A DNA stretch of 64,000 bases from Variovorax beijingensis (GTDB lineage Bacteria > Pseudomonadota > Gammaproteobacteria > Burkholderiales > Burkholderiaceae_C): positions 62,001 to 126,000 of the forward strand of contig NZ_VIVL01000011.1 of NCBI RefSeq assembly GCF_007828835.1. Direction: 5' to 3'. The translations under genes were made by a program, and so were the position numbers. How positions within the stretch are numbered: position 1 is the first letter of the stretch; each line of letters begins with the position of its first letter. Below are positions 40,092 to 48,728 of the stretch, piece after piece. The notes under the pieces are model-generated. The model did not search any database and was not told the DNA's origin. It was given only the letters and a program-made list of their open reading frames with translations.

Positions 40092-40811
40092 TCAATGATC
40101 TGCTTCCGAGACGCGCATCAGCGCTGCGCGATCCAATACGACCAGGCCGCCCGGCTCGATGCGGATGGTGCCCTCGCGTTCCATGGTCTTGAGTTCCTGG
40201 TTGACTCGCTGGCGCGACGCGCCGAGCAACTGGGCGAGTTCTTCCTGCGCGAGCTGCAGGCCGATGCGCATCTGGCTGCCGTCTTCCAGGTTGGGCACGC
40301 CGTAGCTGCGCACCAGGTGGATGAGCTGCTTGGCCAGTCGTGCGCGCAGGGGCAGGGTGTTGAGGTCTTCCACCAGCCCGAACAGCGTGCGGATGCGGCG
40401 CGCCTGCAGCCGCATCAGCGCTTCGTACAGCTCCACGTGCGCAGCCAGGATCTTCTGGAAGTCGGCCCGCGCCACGCACAGGATGGTGGTGTCCCCATGC
40501 GCATAGGCGTCGTGCGTGCGCCGGTCCCCGTCGAACATCGCCACGTCGCCGAACCAGATGCCCGGCTCCACGTAGGTCAGCGTTACCTGCTTGCCCGAGA
40601 CGGCCGTCGAGCTGACGCGCACCGCGCCCTTGGCGCAGGCGATCCAGTGGTCGGGAGGATCGCCGCGGGCAGCGATCAGGTCGCCGTCCTTGAAGCGTTT
40701 GACGAAAGCGCATCGGAGAATGTCGTGCCGTAGCGATGGAGAAAGAGAAGAAAACCAGCGACCGCTGTTGATCGCTTCACGTTCTTCGATGGTAAGAATG
40801 GGGTCGTCCAT
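40092..40811 (-). CDS. Crp/Fnr family transcriptional regulator
   Basis: 239 residues: cyclic-nucleotide-type sensor domain (about 20-135), a linking helix, and a C-terminal winged helix with QLAQEELAQLLGASRQRVNQELKTM, shown here as LAQLLGASRQRVNQEL, recognition helix near 190-205. The phosphate-binding cassette reads FGDVAMFDGDRRTHDA, with Asp where cAMP binders have Glu, so cAMP binding is uncertain. No FNR-type N-terminal cysteine cluster is seen. Embedded between the crotonase and kinase genes on the same strand, it probably controls the cluster. Confidence 0.88.
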   Translation of the reverse strand: MDDPILTIEEREAINSGRWFSSLSPSLRHDILRCAFVKRFKDGDLIAARGDPPDHWIACAKGAVRVSSTAVSGKQVTLTYVEPGIWFGDVAMFDGDRRTHDAYAHGDTTILCVARADFQKILAAHVELYEALMRLQARRIRTLFGLVEDLNTLPLRARLAKQLIHLVRSYGVPNLEDGSQMRIGLQLAQEELAQLLGASRQRVNQELKTMEREGTIRIEPGGLVVLDRAALMRVSEADH

Positions 40812-40870
40812 TGGTCTGTCCTGTCGGCGACTGAAAAACTGGAGGGTGTCGCAGGAGCGACGGCGTGCCG

Positions 40871-41650
40871 CTACTCGTAGTGCGGTGGTTTCTTCTCGAT
40901 GAACGCGGCAATGCCGATGCCCGCATTCGGGTGGTGCAGGTTGCGCACGAAGTGGTCGCGCTCCTGCGAGAGCTGCAACGCAAAGGTGGCGCCGGGCGCT
41001 TCGCTGAGCAGTTCCTTGATGCTGGCCAGCGAATTGGGCGCACGCTCATTGAGCCGGGCCGCCAGCGCCAGGGCGCTTGCAAGCGCCTGGCCGTGCTCGC
41101 TCAGTTCATTGACCAGCCCGAGCGCATGCAGCCGCGGCGCGCCGATGCGCTCGCCGCACATCAGCCACTCGCTGGCGAGTTGGCGCGGCAATGCACGGCC
41201 CAGCTGCCAGCTCAGGCCGCCATCGGGCGAGAGCGCCACGTTGCTGTAGGACGCCGCAAAGACGGCGTCGCGCGCGGCCACCACGAAATCGCAGGCCAGG
41301 GCCAGCGAGAAACCGGCGCCTGCAGCCGCGCCTTCCACCGCTGCGATGATGGGCTTGGGAAAGGCGCGGATCGAGTCGATCCAGTTGTGCAGCCCTTCGA
41401 TACTTTCGGCCTGCACGGAAGGGTCGCGCTGCCGGTTGTCGGACAGCCGCTGCAGCGAGCCACCGGCACAGAACCATGCGCCTTCGCCCACGATGACGAC
41501 GCTGCGGATTTCGTCGCTGCTCTCGGCGCCGTTGAGCGCCTCGATGCCGGCGGCGTAGATCTCGGGGCCCAGTGCGTTGCGCTGGGTCGGGTTGGCGATC
41601 GTCAGCACCATGGTGCGTCCCTCGCTGGTGCTCTTCAGTTCGGCGGTCAT
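40871..41650 (-). CDS. crotonase-family protein (enoyl-CoA hydratase/isomerase)
   Basis: 259 residues of the crotonase fold with the oxyanion-hole segments FCAGGSLQRL (about 60-69) and AAGAGFSLALACD (about 109-121). The two glutamates of mitochondrial enoyl-CoA hydratase align with Ser115 and Tyr135 here, while Asp143 lies in SPDGG, as in isomerase-type members such as PaaG. So a double-bond isomerase or other crotonase reaction is more likely than simple hydration. ATG at 41648-41650 has a weak ribosome binding site. It follows the 3-hydroxyacyl-CoA dehydrogenase gene. Confidence 0.83.
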   Translation of the reverse strand: MTAELKSTSEGRTMVLTIANPTQRNALGPEIYAAGIEALNGAESSDEIRSVVIVGEGAWFCAGGSLQRLSDNRQRDPSVQAESIEGLHNWIDSIRAFPKPIIAAVEGAAAGAGFSLALACDFVVAARDAVFAASYSNVALSPDGGLSWQLGRALPRQLASEWLMCGERIGAPRLHALGLVNELSEHGQALASALALAARLNERAPNSLASIKELLSEAPGATFALQLSQERDHFVRNLHHPNAGIGIAAFIEKKPPHYE

Positions 41651-41685
41651 CGCTGTGATGCTTTCGTTTTTTGGTGTTGATCTGC

Positions 41686-43206
41686 TTATTCTTCTTCGTG
41701 CAGCAGGCTCAGGCCGATCGCGCCGCGGCGGCGCAGCCACGGGCTCGGGCGATAGCGCGGATCGCCGTAGACGGTCTGCAGGTTGAACAGCACTTCGAGC
41801 ATGTTGGTCGGGCCGTACAGGTTGCCCATGGCCAGCGGGCCGCGCGGATAGCCCAGGCCCAGCTGCACCGCGGTTTCGAGGTCGGCCGGCGAGCAGACGC
41901 GCTGCTGGCACATGTCGGCGGCAATGTTCACGATGGTGCCGATCACGCGCTGCGTCACGAAGCCGCCGCTGTCGCGGATCACGCTCACGGCCTTGCCATC
42001 GCGCGCGAAGAGCGCATGCGCCGCATCGCGGATGTCGCGCCGCGTGGCGGGGTTGGTGGCGAGCACGCGGCGCCTGGTGGCGGCATCGTCGATCAACATG
42101 TCGATGCCCATCGTGCGCGTGGCGTCCAGGCGCTCGACAGCGGCCACCGTGGTCACGTCGAAGCCCAGCGGGGCCACCAGGATCAGCGACGTGGGCGCCG
42201 CCGTGGCGCCGCTGTCGATCTGCGCGCCCAGCGCGTTCACCAGCCGCAGCAGCTCGGCCCGCCGCGCGGCGCGGGGCGAGACCCAGACCGAGGGCATCGC
42301 CGCCACCACCGGCGGCGCCGGCTCCGCAGGCTGCTGCATCACGCCGTCGTTGTAGCGGTAGAAGCCCTCATTGGTCTTGCGGCCCAGCACGCCGGCGGCA
42401 AGCCGTTGGGCGGTGACCACGCTGGGCCGGAAGCGCGGCTCCTCGTAGTACTGGTGATAGATCGATTCCATCACGGGATGCGACACGTCGAGCGCGGTCA
42501 GGTCCAGCAACTCGAAAGGCCCCAGGCGAAAGCCCGCCTGCTCCTTCAGGATGCGGTCGATGGTGGCGAAATCGGCCACGCCTTCGCCCACGATGCGCAG
42601 CGCTTCCGTGCCATAGCCGCGGCCCGCGTGGTTGACGATGAAGCCCGGCGTGTCCTGCGCCTGCACGGCGCTGTGGCCCATCTGCACCGCATAGCCTGCG
42701 AGCTGCTTGCAGACCTCGGCCGAAGTCTTGAAGCCGGCCACCACCTCGACCACTTTCATCAGCGGCACCGGGTTGAAGAAGTGAAAGCCCGCCACGCGCT
42801 CCGGATGCGCGAGCCCGGCCGCGATGGCCGTGACCGACAGCGACGAGGTGTTGGTGGCCAGCGCGGCCGTGGGTGCGACCACTGTTTCGAGCTCGCGGAA
42901 CAGCTTGCGCTTGACCTCGAGATCTTCGACCACCGCTTCGATCACCAGGTCGCACTGGGCCAGCGCCCCGACCGAGTCGACCGCCTTCACGCGCGCGATC
43001 TGCGCATCGCGCGCCGCGGCGTCGATCTTGCCCTTCTCGTGCAGCTTGTTCCATTGGGCCGCGAGGGCTTCGCGTCCGCGTTCGGCGGCACCTGCAAAAC
43101 TGTCGAGCAGCAGCACTTCGCTGCCGGCCTGGGCTGCGATCTGTGCGATGCCTCGGCCCATGGCGCCGGCGCCGACGACGCCGATCCGGGTGTAGTTGAC
43201 TGTCAT
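41686..43206 (-). CDS. 3-hydroxyacyl-CoA dehydrogenase (PaaH/PaaC-like)
   Basis: NAD-dependent oxidation of 3-hydroxyacyl-CoA to 3-ketoacyl-CoA; 506 residues. Rossmann motif GAGAMG at 12-17, NTSSLSVTAIA near 121, the catalytic-His region GFHFFNPVPLMKVVEV, then two C-terminal helical 3HCDH domains (the second contains SGGFVTQRVIGTIVN and LGLGYPRGPLAMGN). The duplicated C-terminal domain resembles the PaaH/PaaC type. ATG 43204-43206 chosen; a longer start at 43257 would add unconserved residues. In a cluster with crotonase, kinase and dehydrogenase. Confidence 0.92.
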   Translation of the reverse strand: MTVNYTRIGVVGAGAMGRGIAQIAAQAGSEVLLLDSFAGAAERGREALAAQWNKLHEKGKIDAAARDAQIARVKAVDSVGALAQCDLVIEAVVEDLEVKRKLFRELETVVAPTAALATNTSSLSVTAIAAGLAHPERVAGFHFFNPVPLMKVVEVVAGFKTSAEVCKQLAGYAVQMGHSAVQAQDTPGFIVNHAGRGYGTEALRIVGEGVADFATIDRILKEQAGFRLGPFELLDLTALDVSHPVMESIYHQYYEEPRFRPSVVTAQRLAAGVLGRKTNEGFYRYNDGVMQQPAEPAPPVVAAMPSVWVSPRAARRAELLRLVNALGAQIDSGATAAPTSLILVAPLGFDVTTVAAVERLDATRTMGIDMLIDDAATRRRVLATNPATRRDIRDAAHALFARDGKAVSVIRDSGGFVTQRVIGTIVNIAADMCQQRVCSPADLETAVQLGLGYPRGPLAMGNLYGPTNMLEVLFNLQTVYGDPRYRPSPWLRRRGAIGLSLLHEEE

Positions 43207-43338
43207 TGAAAAAAGATCTTCGCTGGTTGGTGGGCGTCCGGGTCCGCTTGCAGGCACCGGGCCCGGAGTTTTGCGCAGCCTTCGATTTTGCAGCCATCGG
43301 CCGCCGGGCCATGCCGGGTTTTACGCGGGGCCGCGCTG

Positions 43339-44496
43339 TCAGGCCGGCCGGCGGCTGCGGTCGATGGCCACACTCAGGCCGATGGCCGCGAGCAGCAGGG
43401 CAAAACCGGCCCAGTTCATCCATGCCACCGCGTCGTTGGCAAGAAGCCATCCACCCAGGCCGGCGCCCACCGCCTGGCCGACATAGATGCCGGAACTGTT
43501 CAGCGCCACCGAGCCCGGCGCGAGCGCGGGGGCCAGCCCGACCAGCCTTGCCTGCTGCGCCGAATTGGTCGCGAAGCAGCCCAGGCCCCAAGGCACGAGC
43601 ACCGCCGCCAGCCACGGCAGCGTGCCGGCCCATGGCCACAGGAAGAGGCTCAGCGCAATCAGCGAACTCGTCAGGAGCACCATGCGGCCCGCGCCCACGC
43701 GGTCGATGAACCGGCTCACGAGCATGTTGCCCGCGAGGCCGAATACGCCGAACAGCGCCCACATCAGGCTCAGCATGGTGGGATCTGCGCCGAAGTCCCG
43801 CTTCAGGATCGGCCCGAAATAGCTGAACAGCACGAACTGGCCGGCGCCCTGCAGCGCCGTGACCGAGACGATGCCCATCAGCACCGGGCTGCGCAGCACG
43901 CCCGCCCAGGCGGCTGCCGTCAGCGCCGCGGGGCGAATCCCCTGCGGCAGGGTCAGCCAGACCGATGCCGCGCTCGCGACGCTGAGCAGTGCAATCGCAC
44001 CGAAGGCCATGCGCCAGCCGAGATGGCCGCCCACCAGCGCACCGATAGGCAGGCCGAGCACCGAGGCCAGCGACCAGCCCAGAAAGACGAAGGTCACGGC
44101 GCGGCCGCGATGCTCCGGCGGCACCAGCATGCCGGCGCAGGCCGCGGCCTGGGGCGTGAAGATCGCAGGCGCTACCACCGTGAGCATGCGCACCGGCAGC
44201 AGGGCGCCGAAGCTCGGCATCAGCGCCGCAGCGGCGTGCCCGGCCGCGTACCAGAGCAGGGTGAGGGCGAGCAGCCGGCGGCGGTCCCAGCCTGCGACCG
44301 CTGCCGCGAGCAGCGGCGCGCCCAGGCACATCACGACCGCGGCGACCGTGATCAACTGGCCCGCAGTCGCCACCGAGACAGACAGCGACGCGCTGATTTC
44401 GTTGAGCGTGCCCGGCACCACCATCACGCCCGTGCCGATCACGAAATTGCCGGCCAGCAAGGCCCACAGTGCGCCACGCGGCGCGGGCCGGCTCAC
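43339..44496 (-). CDS. MFS transporter
   Basis: 385-residue major facilitator with about twelve hydrophobic segments; NFVIGTGVMVVPGTLNEIS in TM1 and the loop-2 region WDRRRLLAL agree with the DHA1/drug-efflux-like branch. Starts at GTG 44494-44496. It lies between the 2-hydroxyacid dehydrogenase and the 3-hydroxyacyl-CoA dehydrogenase on the same strand. Substrate cannot be predicted; it may import the acid degraded by the cluster or export a compound. Confidence 0.87.
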   Translation of the reverse strand: MSRPAPRGALWALLAGNFVIGTGVMVVPGTLNEISASLSVSVATAGQLITVAAVVMCLGAPLLAAAVAGWDRRRLLALTLLWYAAGHAAAALMPSFGALLPVRMLTVVAPAIFTPQAAACAGMLVPPEHRGRAVTFVFLGWSLASVLGLPIGALVGGHLGWRMAFGAIALLSVASAASVWLTLPQGIRPAALTAAAWAGVLRSPVLMGIVSVTALQGAGQFVLFSYFGPILKRDFGADPTMLSLMWALFGVFGLAGNMLVSRFIDRVGAGRMVLLTSSLIALSLFLWPWAGTLPWLAAVLVPWGLGCFATNSAQQARLVGLAPALAPGSVALNSSGIYVGQAVGAGLGGWLLANDAVAWMNWAGFALLLAAIGLSVAIDRSRRPA

Positions 44497-44556
44497 TGAA
44501 GAACCTTCGCCTTCGGCTGCGGTCTCCGCCCCGGGGCGGCCCGGCGGCTCATGGAA

Positions 44557-45564
44557 TCACCGGCGAACCTGCAGCGCGCCGGGGTTCACGATGTTGGTGG
44601 GATTGCCCTTGATGAAGCTCACGACATTGTCGAAAGCCTGGCCGAAGTAGCTTTCGTAGCTGTCCTGCTCGACATAGCCGATGTGCGGCGTGCAGATGCA
44701 GTTCTCCAGCCGCAGCAGCGCATGGCCCTGCAGCGGCGGCTCGCTCTCGAACACGTCGACCGCCGCCAGTCCGGGCCGGCCGCGGTTGAGCGCAGCGAGG
44801 AGTGCATCGGCCTCGACCAGTTCGGCGCGCGAGGTGTTGACGAAGAGCGCCGTCGGCTTCATGCGCGAAAGGTCTTCGAGCTTGACCAGGCCGTTGGTTT
44901 CCTCGTTGAGCCGCAGATGCACCGACAGCACGTCGGCCGCGGCGAAGAACTCGTGGCGGTTCTGCGCCACCTGGAAGCCGTCGGACCGCGCCTTGGCGCA
45001 GCTTGCCTCGCGCCCCCAGATCACCACCTGCATGCCGAAGGCCTGCCCGTAGCGCGCCACCAGCTGGCCGATGCGGCCGTAGCCCCAGATGCAGAGCGTC
45101 TTGCCCTTGAGCACCGAGCCCAGCCCGAAATTGGGCGGCATGGAGGCCGACTTGAGCCCCGACTGCTGCCAGGCCCCGTGTTTGAGGTTGCTGATGTACT
45201 GCGGCAGGCGGCGCATGGCCGCCATGATCAGCGCCCAGGTCAGCTCGGCAGGCGCCTGGGGCGAGCCGGTGCCCTCGGCCACCGCCACGCCGCGCTCCGT
45301 GCAGGCCGTGACGTCGATATGGCCGCCGACGCGTCCGGTCTGCGAAATGAGCTTGAGCTTGGGGAGCTTTTCGATCAGCTGGCGGGAGATCTGGGTGCGC
45401 TCGCGGATCAGCACGATCACGTCGGCATCCTTCAGCCTGACCGAAAGCTGCCCGATGCCCTTGACCGTGTTGGTGTAGACCTTGGCTGCGTACGCGTCCA
45501 GCTTGGCGGCGCAGCGCAGCTTGCGCACGGCGTCCTGGTAATCGTCGAGGATCACAATGTTCAT
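44557..45564 (-). CDS. D-isomer-specific 2-hydroxyacid dehydrogenase
   Basis: 335-residue NAD-dependent dehydrogenase of the formate/glycerate family. Cofactor motif GYGRIG at 161-166; catalytic Arg246 in NTSRAELV, Glu275 in DVFESEP, His294 in CTPHIGY. ATG 45562-45564 gives the standard N-terminus MNIVILDDYQD; an upstream ATG at 45622-45624 is in frame but not conserved. First gene of the minus-strand catabolic cluster. Substrate undetermined. Confidence 0.9.
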   Translation of the reverse strand: MNIVILDDYQDAVRKLRCAAKLDAYAAKVYTNTVKGIGQLSVRLKDADVIVLIRERTQISRQLIEKLPKLKLISQTGRVGGHIDVTACTERGVAVAEGTGSPQAPAELTWALIMAAMRRLPQYISNLKHGAWQQSGLKSASMPPNFGLGSVLKGKTLCIWGYGRIGQLVARYGQAFGMQVVIWGREASCAKARSDGFQVAQNRHEFFAAADVLSVHLRLNEETNGLVKLEDLSRMKPTALFVNTSRAELVEADALLAALNRGRPGLAAVDVFESEPPLQGHALLRLENCICTPHIGYVEQDSYESYFGQAFDNVVSFIKGNPTNIVNPGALQVRR

Positions 45565-45654
45565 GGCGTGCCATTGTGCCTCGCAGCATTGGCGTGACGC
45601 GCGTGTGAACGTTTGGATACCCACCCCGGGCAGTGGTCACCGGGGTGCACGGGT

Positions 45655-46023
45655 TCAGTGCAACTGGGTGGAGCGGGGCGCGGGGCTGATGGTTTCCATC
45701 GCCTCGAGTGCCGCCAGCCGGTCGAGCTCGGCGCAGACGTCGGCCATGCGGCCCGAAATCACCATGCGGTTGGTGTTGCGTCTTTCGCCCTGCGGGCCGT
45801 CGACCACGCGGATGACGCGCAGCGGCCGCACGGGCGCCGGCGCCGCTTTGGGGGTTGCCGCGTGGTCGCGGGCCGCGCAGGCCGGCCGGACCGCGACGTA
45901 GCGCAACCCGGCGGAGCTGCTGCCGGTGTCGCGCCGCGCCGGGCGGCGTGCCGGCAACAGCCGGCTTGCAAGCGATTGCAGCGGCATCCACAAATCAGCG
46001 ATGGCGAGGAGGGCGATTCCCAT
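45655..46023 (-). CDS. hypothetical protein near lexA
   Basis: 122 residues, unrecognised. Hydrophobic first 25 residues (MGIALLAIADLWMPLQSLAS), an Ala/Pro/Arg-rich middle, and a better ordered C-terminal part with VIRVVDGPQGERRNTNRMVI and ISGRMADVCAELDRLAAL that looks constrained. ATG is preceded by TTTGGAGTTCAC, a good ribosome binding site. It is downstream of lexA on the same strand with 139 bp between. A GC-rich hairpin without a T run (45622-45647) follows the gene. Could be a small membrane-associated protein; function unknown. Confidence 0.65.
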   Translation of the reverse strand: MGIALLAIADLWMPLQSLASRLLPARRPARRDTGSSSAGLRYVAVRPACAARDHAATPKAAPAPVRPLRVIRVVDGPQGERRNTNRMVISGRMADVCAELDRLAALEAMETISPAPRSTQLH

Positions 46024-46162
46024 GTGAACTCCAAAAAAGTCTGAGGTTGAACACAGGCAGGATTTCTTTGAATGGACGCAACAGGGTGATGGCGACAAAG
46101 CGCCATACGCCCGCCACCTGTTGCGGCCGGATGGGTTGCTGCTTTCGGCAGGCCGCGAAGGC

Positions 46163-46846
46163 CTACATCAGCATGGTGTTGCGGATCAGGCCCACCGCCA
46201 GGCCTTCGATTTCGAAGGGCTCGCCGGGCTGGACCACGATGGTCGGGTAGTCAGGGTTTTCAGCATGCAGCTCGATGACCTGCTTGTTGCGCTTGAGGCG
46301 CTTGACCGTGACTTCGTCACCCAGGCGCGCCACCACGATCTGGCCGTTGCGCGCTTCTTTGGTGGCCTGGACCGCGAGCAGGTCGCCGTCCATGATGCCG
46401 GCGTCGCGCATGGACATGCCGCGCACCTTGAGCAGGTAGTCGGGCTGGCGCTGGAACAGCGTGTTCTCGACGTAATAGGTCTGGTCGACGTGTTCCTGCG
46501 CGAGGATGGGCGAGCCCGCCGCCACGCGGCCGATCAGAGGCAGCGCGAGCTGCGACATGCCGGGCAGCGAGAGCGAGAATTGGCCGCCTTCGCGGTGGCG
46601 CGTCTCGTTGAGCGAGCGCAGCGCATCGCCCTTGAGCCGGATGCCGCGCGAAGTGCCGCTGACAAGTTCGATCACGCCCTTGCGGGCCAGCGCCTGCAGG
46701 TGCTCCTCGGCGGCATTGGCCGACTTGAAACCCAGCTCATTGGCGATTTCGGCCCGCGTGGGCGGCGCGCCGGTACGGGCAATGGCGCTCTGGATCAAGT
46801 CCAGGATCTGCTGCTGGCGGGCGGTAAGCTTCACGGCGAACTGCAT
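46163..46846 (-). CDS. lexA: SOS repressor LexA
   Basis: Represses DNA-damage genes and self-cleaves when RecA is activated; 227 residues. Winged-helix N-terminal domain (about 1-72, LTARQQQILDLIQSAI, recognition helix near 29-41), cleavage site Ala110-Gly111 in GRVAAGSP, catalytic Ser145 in VRGMSMRDAG and Lys182 in DEVTVKRL. ATG follows AAGGA. Two LexA-box-like sites lie between lexA and the divergent asparaginase gene. Confidence 0.97.
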   Translation of the reverse strand: MQFAVKLTARQQQILDLIQSAIARTGAPPTRAEIANELGFKSANAAEEHLQALARKGVIELVSGTSRGIRLKGDALRSLNETRHREGGQFSLSLPGMSQLALPLIGRVAAGSPILAQEHVDQTYYVENTLFQRQPDYLLKVRGMSMRDAGIMDGDLLAVQATKEARNGQIVVARLGDEVTVKRLKRNKQVIELHAENPDYPTIVVQPGEPFEIEGLAVGLIRNTMLM

Positions 46847-46864
46847 ATGTGGTTCCTTGCGGCA

Positions 46865-46916
46865 CTGGCTGAATATCCAGTACCTGTATTTTTAACCAGT
46901 TTTTAAAAGTTGGCAA
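46865..46916 (-). promoter_or_regulatory. lexA promoter with two LexA-box-like operators
   Basis: On the minus strand TTGCCA (46911-46916) and AAAAAT (46888-46893) are 17 bp apart, a plausible sigma-70 promoter. CTGTATTTTTAACCAG (46884-46899) overlaps the -10 and matches the CTGT-N8-ACAG SOS box with one change; CTGGCTGAATATCCAG (46865-46880) is a second, symmetrical CTGG-N8-CCAG site. Autoregulation of lexA is expected. Confidence 0.75.
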
Positions 46917-46919
46917 CCC

Positions 46920-47909
46920 ATGGTTAATTCCCCTTCCTCCGGCCTGCGGCGCATCGTGGTCCTGGGCACCGGCGGCACCATTGCAGGCCGGGCCGCGAGC
47001 GGTGCCGACAACATTGGCTACACCGCTGGAGAGGTGGGCGTGGCGGACCTGCTCGGCGGCATCGATGCGCCCGCAGGCGTGGCGCTCGTGGCGGAGCAGG
47101 TGGCGCAGCTCGACAGCAAGGACATGGCTTTCGACGTCTGGCTGCAGCTCGCCACGCGCTGCACGTTCTGGCTGGCCGAGGCCGACGTGGCGGGCGTGGT
47201 GATCACGCACGGCACCGACACCATCGAGGAAACGGCTTTCTTCCTCCAGGCGGCGCTTGCGTCCGGCAAGCCCGTGGTGCTGACCTGCGCCATGCGCCCG
47301 GCCAGCTCGCTCTCGCCCGACGGTCCGCAGAATCTGCGCGATGCCATCGCCGTCGCGGCCACATCGGCGGCGCACGGTGTGACGGTGGTCTGCGCGGGTG
47401 CCATCCACGGCGCGCTCGATGTGCAGAAGGTGCACACCTACCGGCCGGACGCGTTTTCATCGGGCGATGCCGGGCCGATCGGCTATGTGGAAGAGGGCGC
47501 GGTGCGGCGCCTGCGCGACTGGCCGCAGGCGGCGGGCGGGGCCGCGAAGCTTCCTGAAGCGAAGGCAGGGGCGGAGGTGCGCTGGCCGCGCGTGGAGATC
47601 GTCACCAGCCATGCGGGCGCAAGCGGCGCGCTCGTCGACCTGCTGCTGCAGGAGCGCGCATCGGGCGCTGCCGAACCGATCCGCGGACTGGTCGTGGCCG
47701 CAACCGGCAATGGCACGGTGCACCATGCGCTCGAGGCGGCGGCGCTGCGGGCGCAGGCCGCGGGCGTGGCAGTGCTGCGTGCCACCCGTTGCGCGAACGG
47801 ACGCATCCTGCCCAAGCCCGGCGATCCGCTGCGGGACGCCGGTGCGCTCACGCCCGTCAAGGCGCGCATCGCGCTGATGCTGGAACTGATGGAAACGGCG
47901 GCCGCCTGA
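46920..47909 (+). CDS. L-asparaginase
   Basis: Hydrolyses asparagine to aspartate and ammonia; 329 residues of the bacterial asparaginase fold. First catalytic segment VVLGTGGTIAGRA (Thr near 19), second GVVITHGTDTIEETAFFL with the Thr-Asp pair near 100. No signal peptide, so cytosolic, although the size matches both types. The ATG at 46920 lacks an evident ribosome binding site (AGTTGGCAACCC upstream). It is divergent from lexA and may share its operator region. Confidence 0.9.
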   Translation: MVNSPSSGLRRIVVLGTGGTIAGRAASGADNIGYTAGEVGVADLLGGIDAPAGVALVAEQVAQLDSKDMAFDVWLQLATRCTFWLAEADVAGVVITHGTDTIEETAFFLQAALASGKPVVLTCAMRPASSLSPDGPQNLRDAIAVAATSAAHGVTVVCAGAIHGALDVQKVHTYRPDAFSSGDAGPIGYVEEGAVRRLRDWPQAAGGAAKLPEAKAGAEVRWPRVEIVTSHAGASGALVDLLLQERASGAAEPIRGLVVAATGNGTVHHALEAAALRAQAAGVAVLRATRCANGRILPKPGDPLRDAGALTPVKARIALMLELMETAAA

Positions 47910-47936
47910 GCGGCGGCCGCGGGCAGCCGAGGAGGC

Positions 47937-48593
47937 TCAGCTGCTGAGGGCCGCGAGTGCGCGCTGCTTGATCTCTTCGACGCTGCCCACGCCCTGGATC
48001 GCGCGGTACTTCGGCGCCGAAGCCGGATCGGCCTTGGCCCAGGCCGAGTAGTAGTCGACCAGCGGACGCGTCTGCTGGCTGTAGACCTCGAGCCGCTTGC
48101 GCACGGTTTCTTCCTCGTCGTCCTTGCGCTGGATCAGGTCTTCGCCCGTGACGTCGTCCTTGCCTTCCACTTTGGGCGGATTGAACTTGACGTGGTAGGT
48201 GCGGCCCGACGCAGGATGTGAACGGCGGCCGCTCATGCGTTCGATGATGTCGCTGAACGGCACGTCGATTTCGAGCACGTAGTCGAGCTTGACGCCAGCC
48301 GCCTTCATGGCGTCGGCCTGGGGAATGGTGCGGGGGAAGCCGTCGAACAGGAAGCCGCTGGCGCAATCGGGCTGCGCGATGCGTTCCTTCACGAGGTTGA
48401 TGATCAGGTCGTCGCTCACGAGCCCACCGGACTCCATGACGGCCTTGGCCTGCTGTCCGAGCGGGGTGCCGGCCTTGACGGCGGCGCGCAGCATGTCGCC
48501 GGTCGAAATTTGAGGGATGCCGTATTTCTGGCAGATGAAGGCTGCTTGCGTGCCTTTGCCCGCCCCGGGCGCGCCCAGCAAAATTAGTCTCAT
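47937..48593 (-). CDS. adk: adenylate kinase
   Basis: Balances AMP, ADP and ATP; 218 residues, the long bacterial form with a LID domain (about 120-160) that lacks the zinc cysteines. P-loop GAPGAGKGTQ at 7-16, AMP-binding STGDMLRAAVK, and GFLFDGFPRTIPQA. ATG 48591-48593 preferred over the longer in-frame start. Convergent with the asparaginase gene, downstream of kdsB. Confidence 0.97.
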   Translation of the reverse strand: MRLILLGAPGAGKGTQAAFICQKYGIPQISTGDMLRAAVKAGTPLGQQAKAVMESGGLVSDDLIINLVKERIAQPDCASGFLFDGFPRTIPQADAMKAAGVKLDYVLEIDVPFSDIIERMSGRRSHPASGRTYHVKFNPPKVEGKDDVTGEDLIQRKDDEEETVRKRLEVYSQQTRPLVDYYSAWAKADPASAPKYRAIQGVGSVEEIKQRALAALSS

Positions 48594-48670
48594 GGTGTCC
48601 TCGGAGGGTTCTTCGATCTTGTGTCGCGCCAAGCGTCAGCCCGGGAGCGGGGCAAGGCGGAGTTGCGTCG

Positions 48671-48679
48671 AGGATAGCA
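48671..48679 (-). promoter_or_regulatory. possible extended -10 for adk
   Basis: On the minus strand TGCTATCCT (TGn plus TATCCT), about 80 bp upstream of the adk start. No good -35 seen. Confidence 0.35.
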
Positions 48680-48728
48680 TGCGAGCGCGTGAAGAATTTC
48701 CGCTGCCACGCTTGCGGCAGCGCACTTT

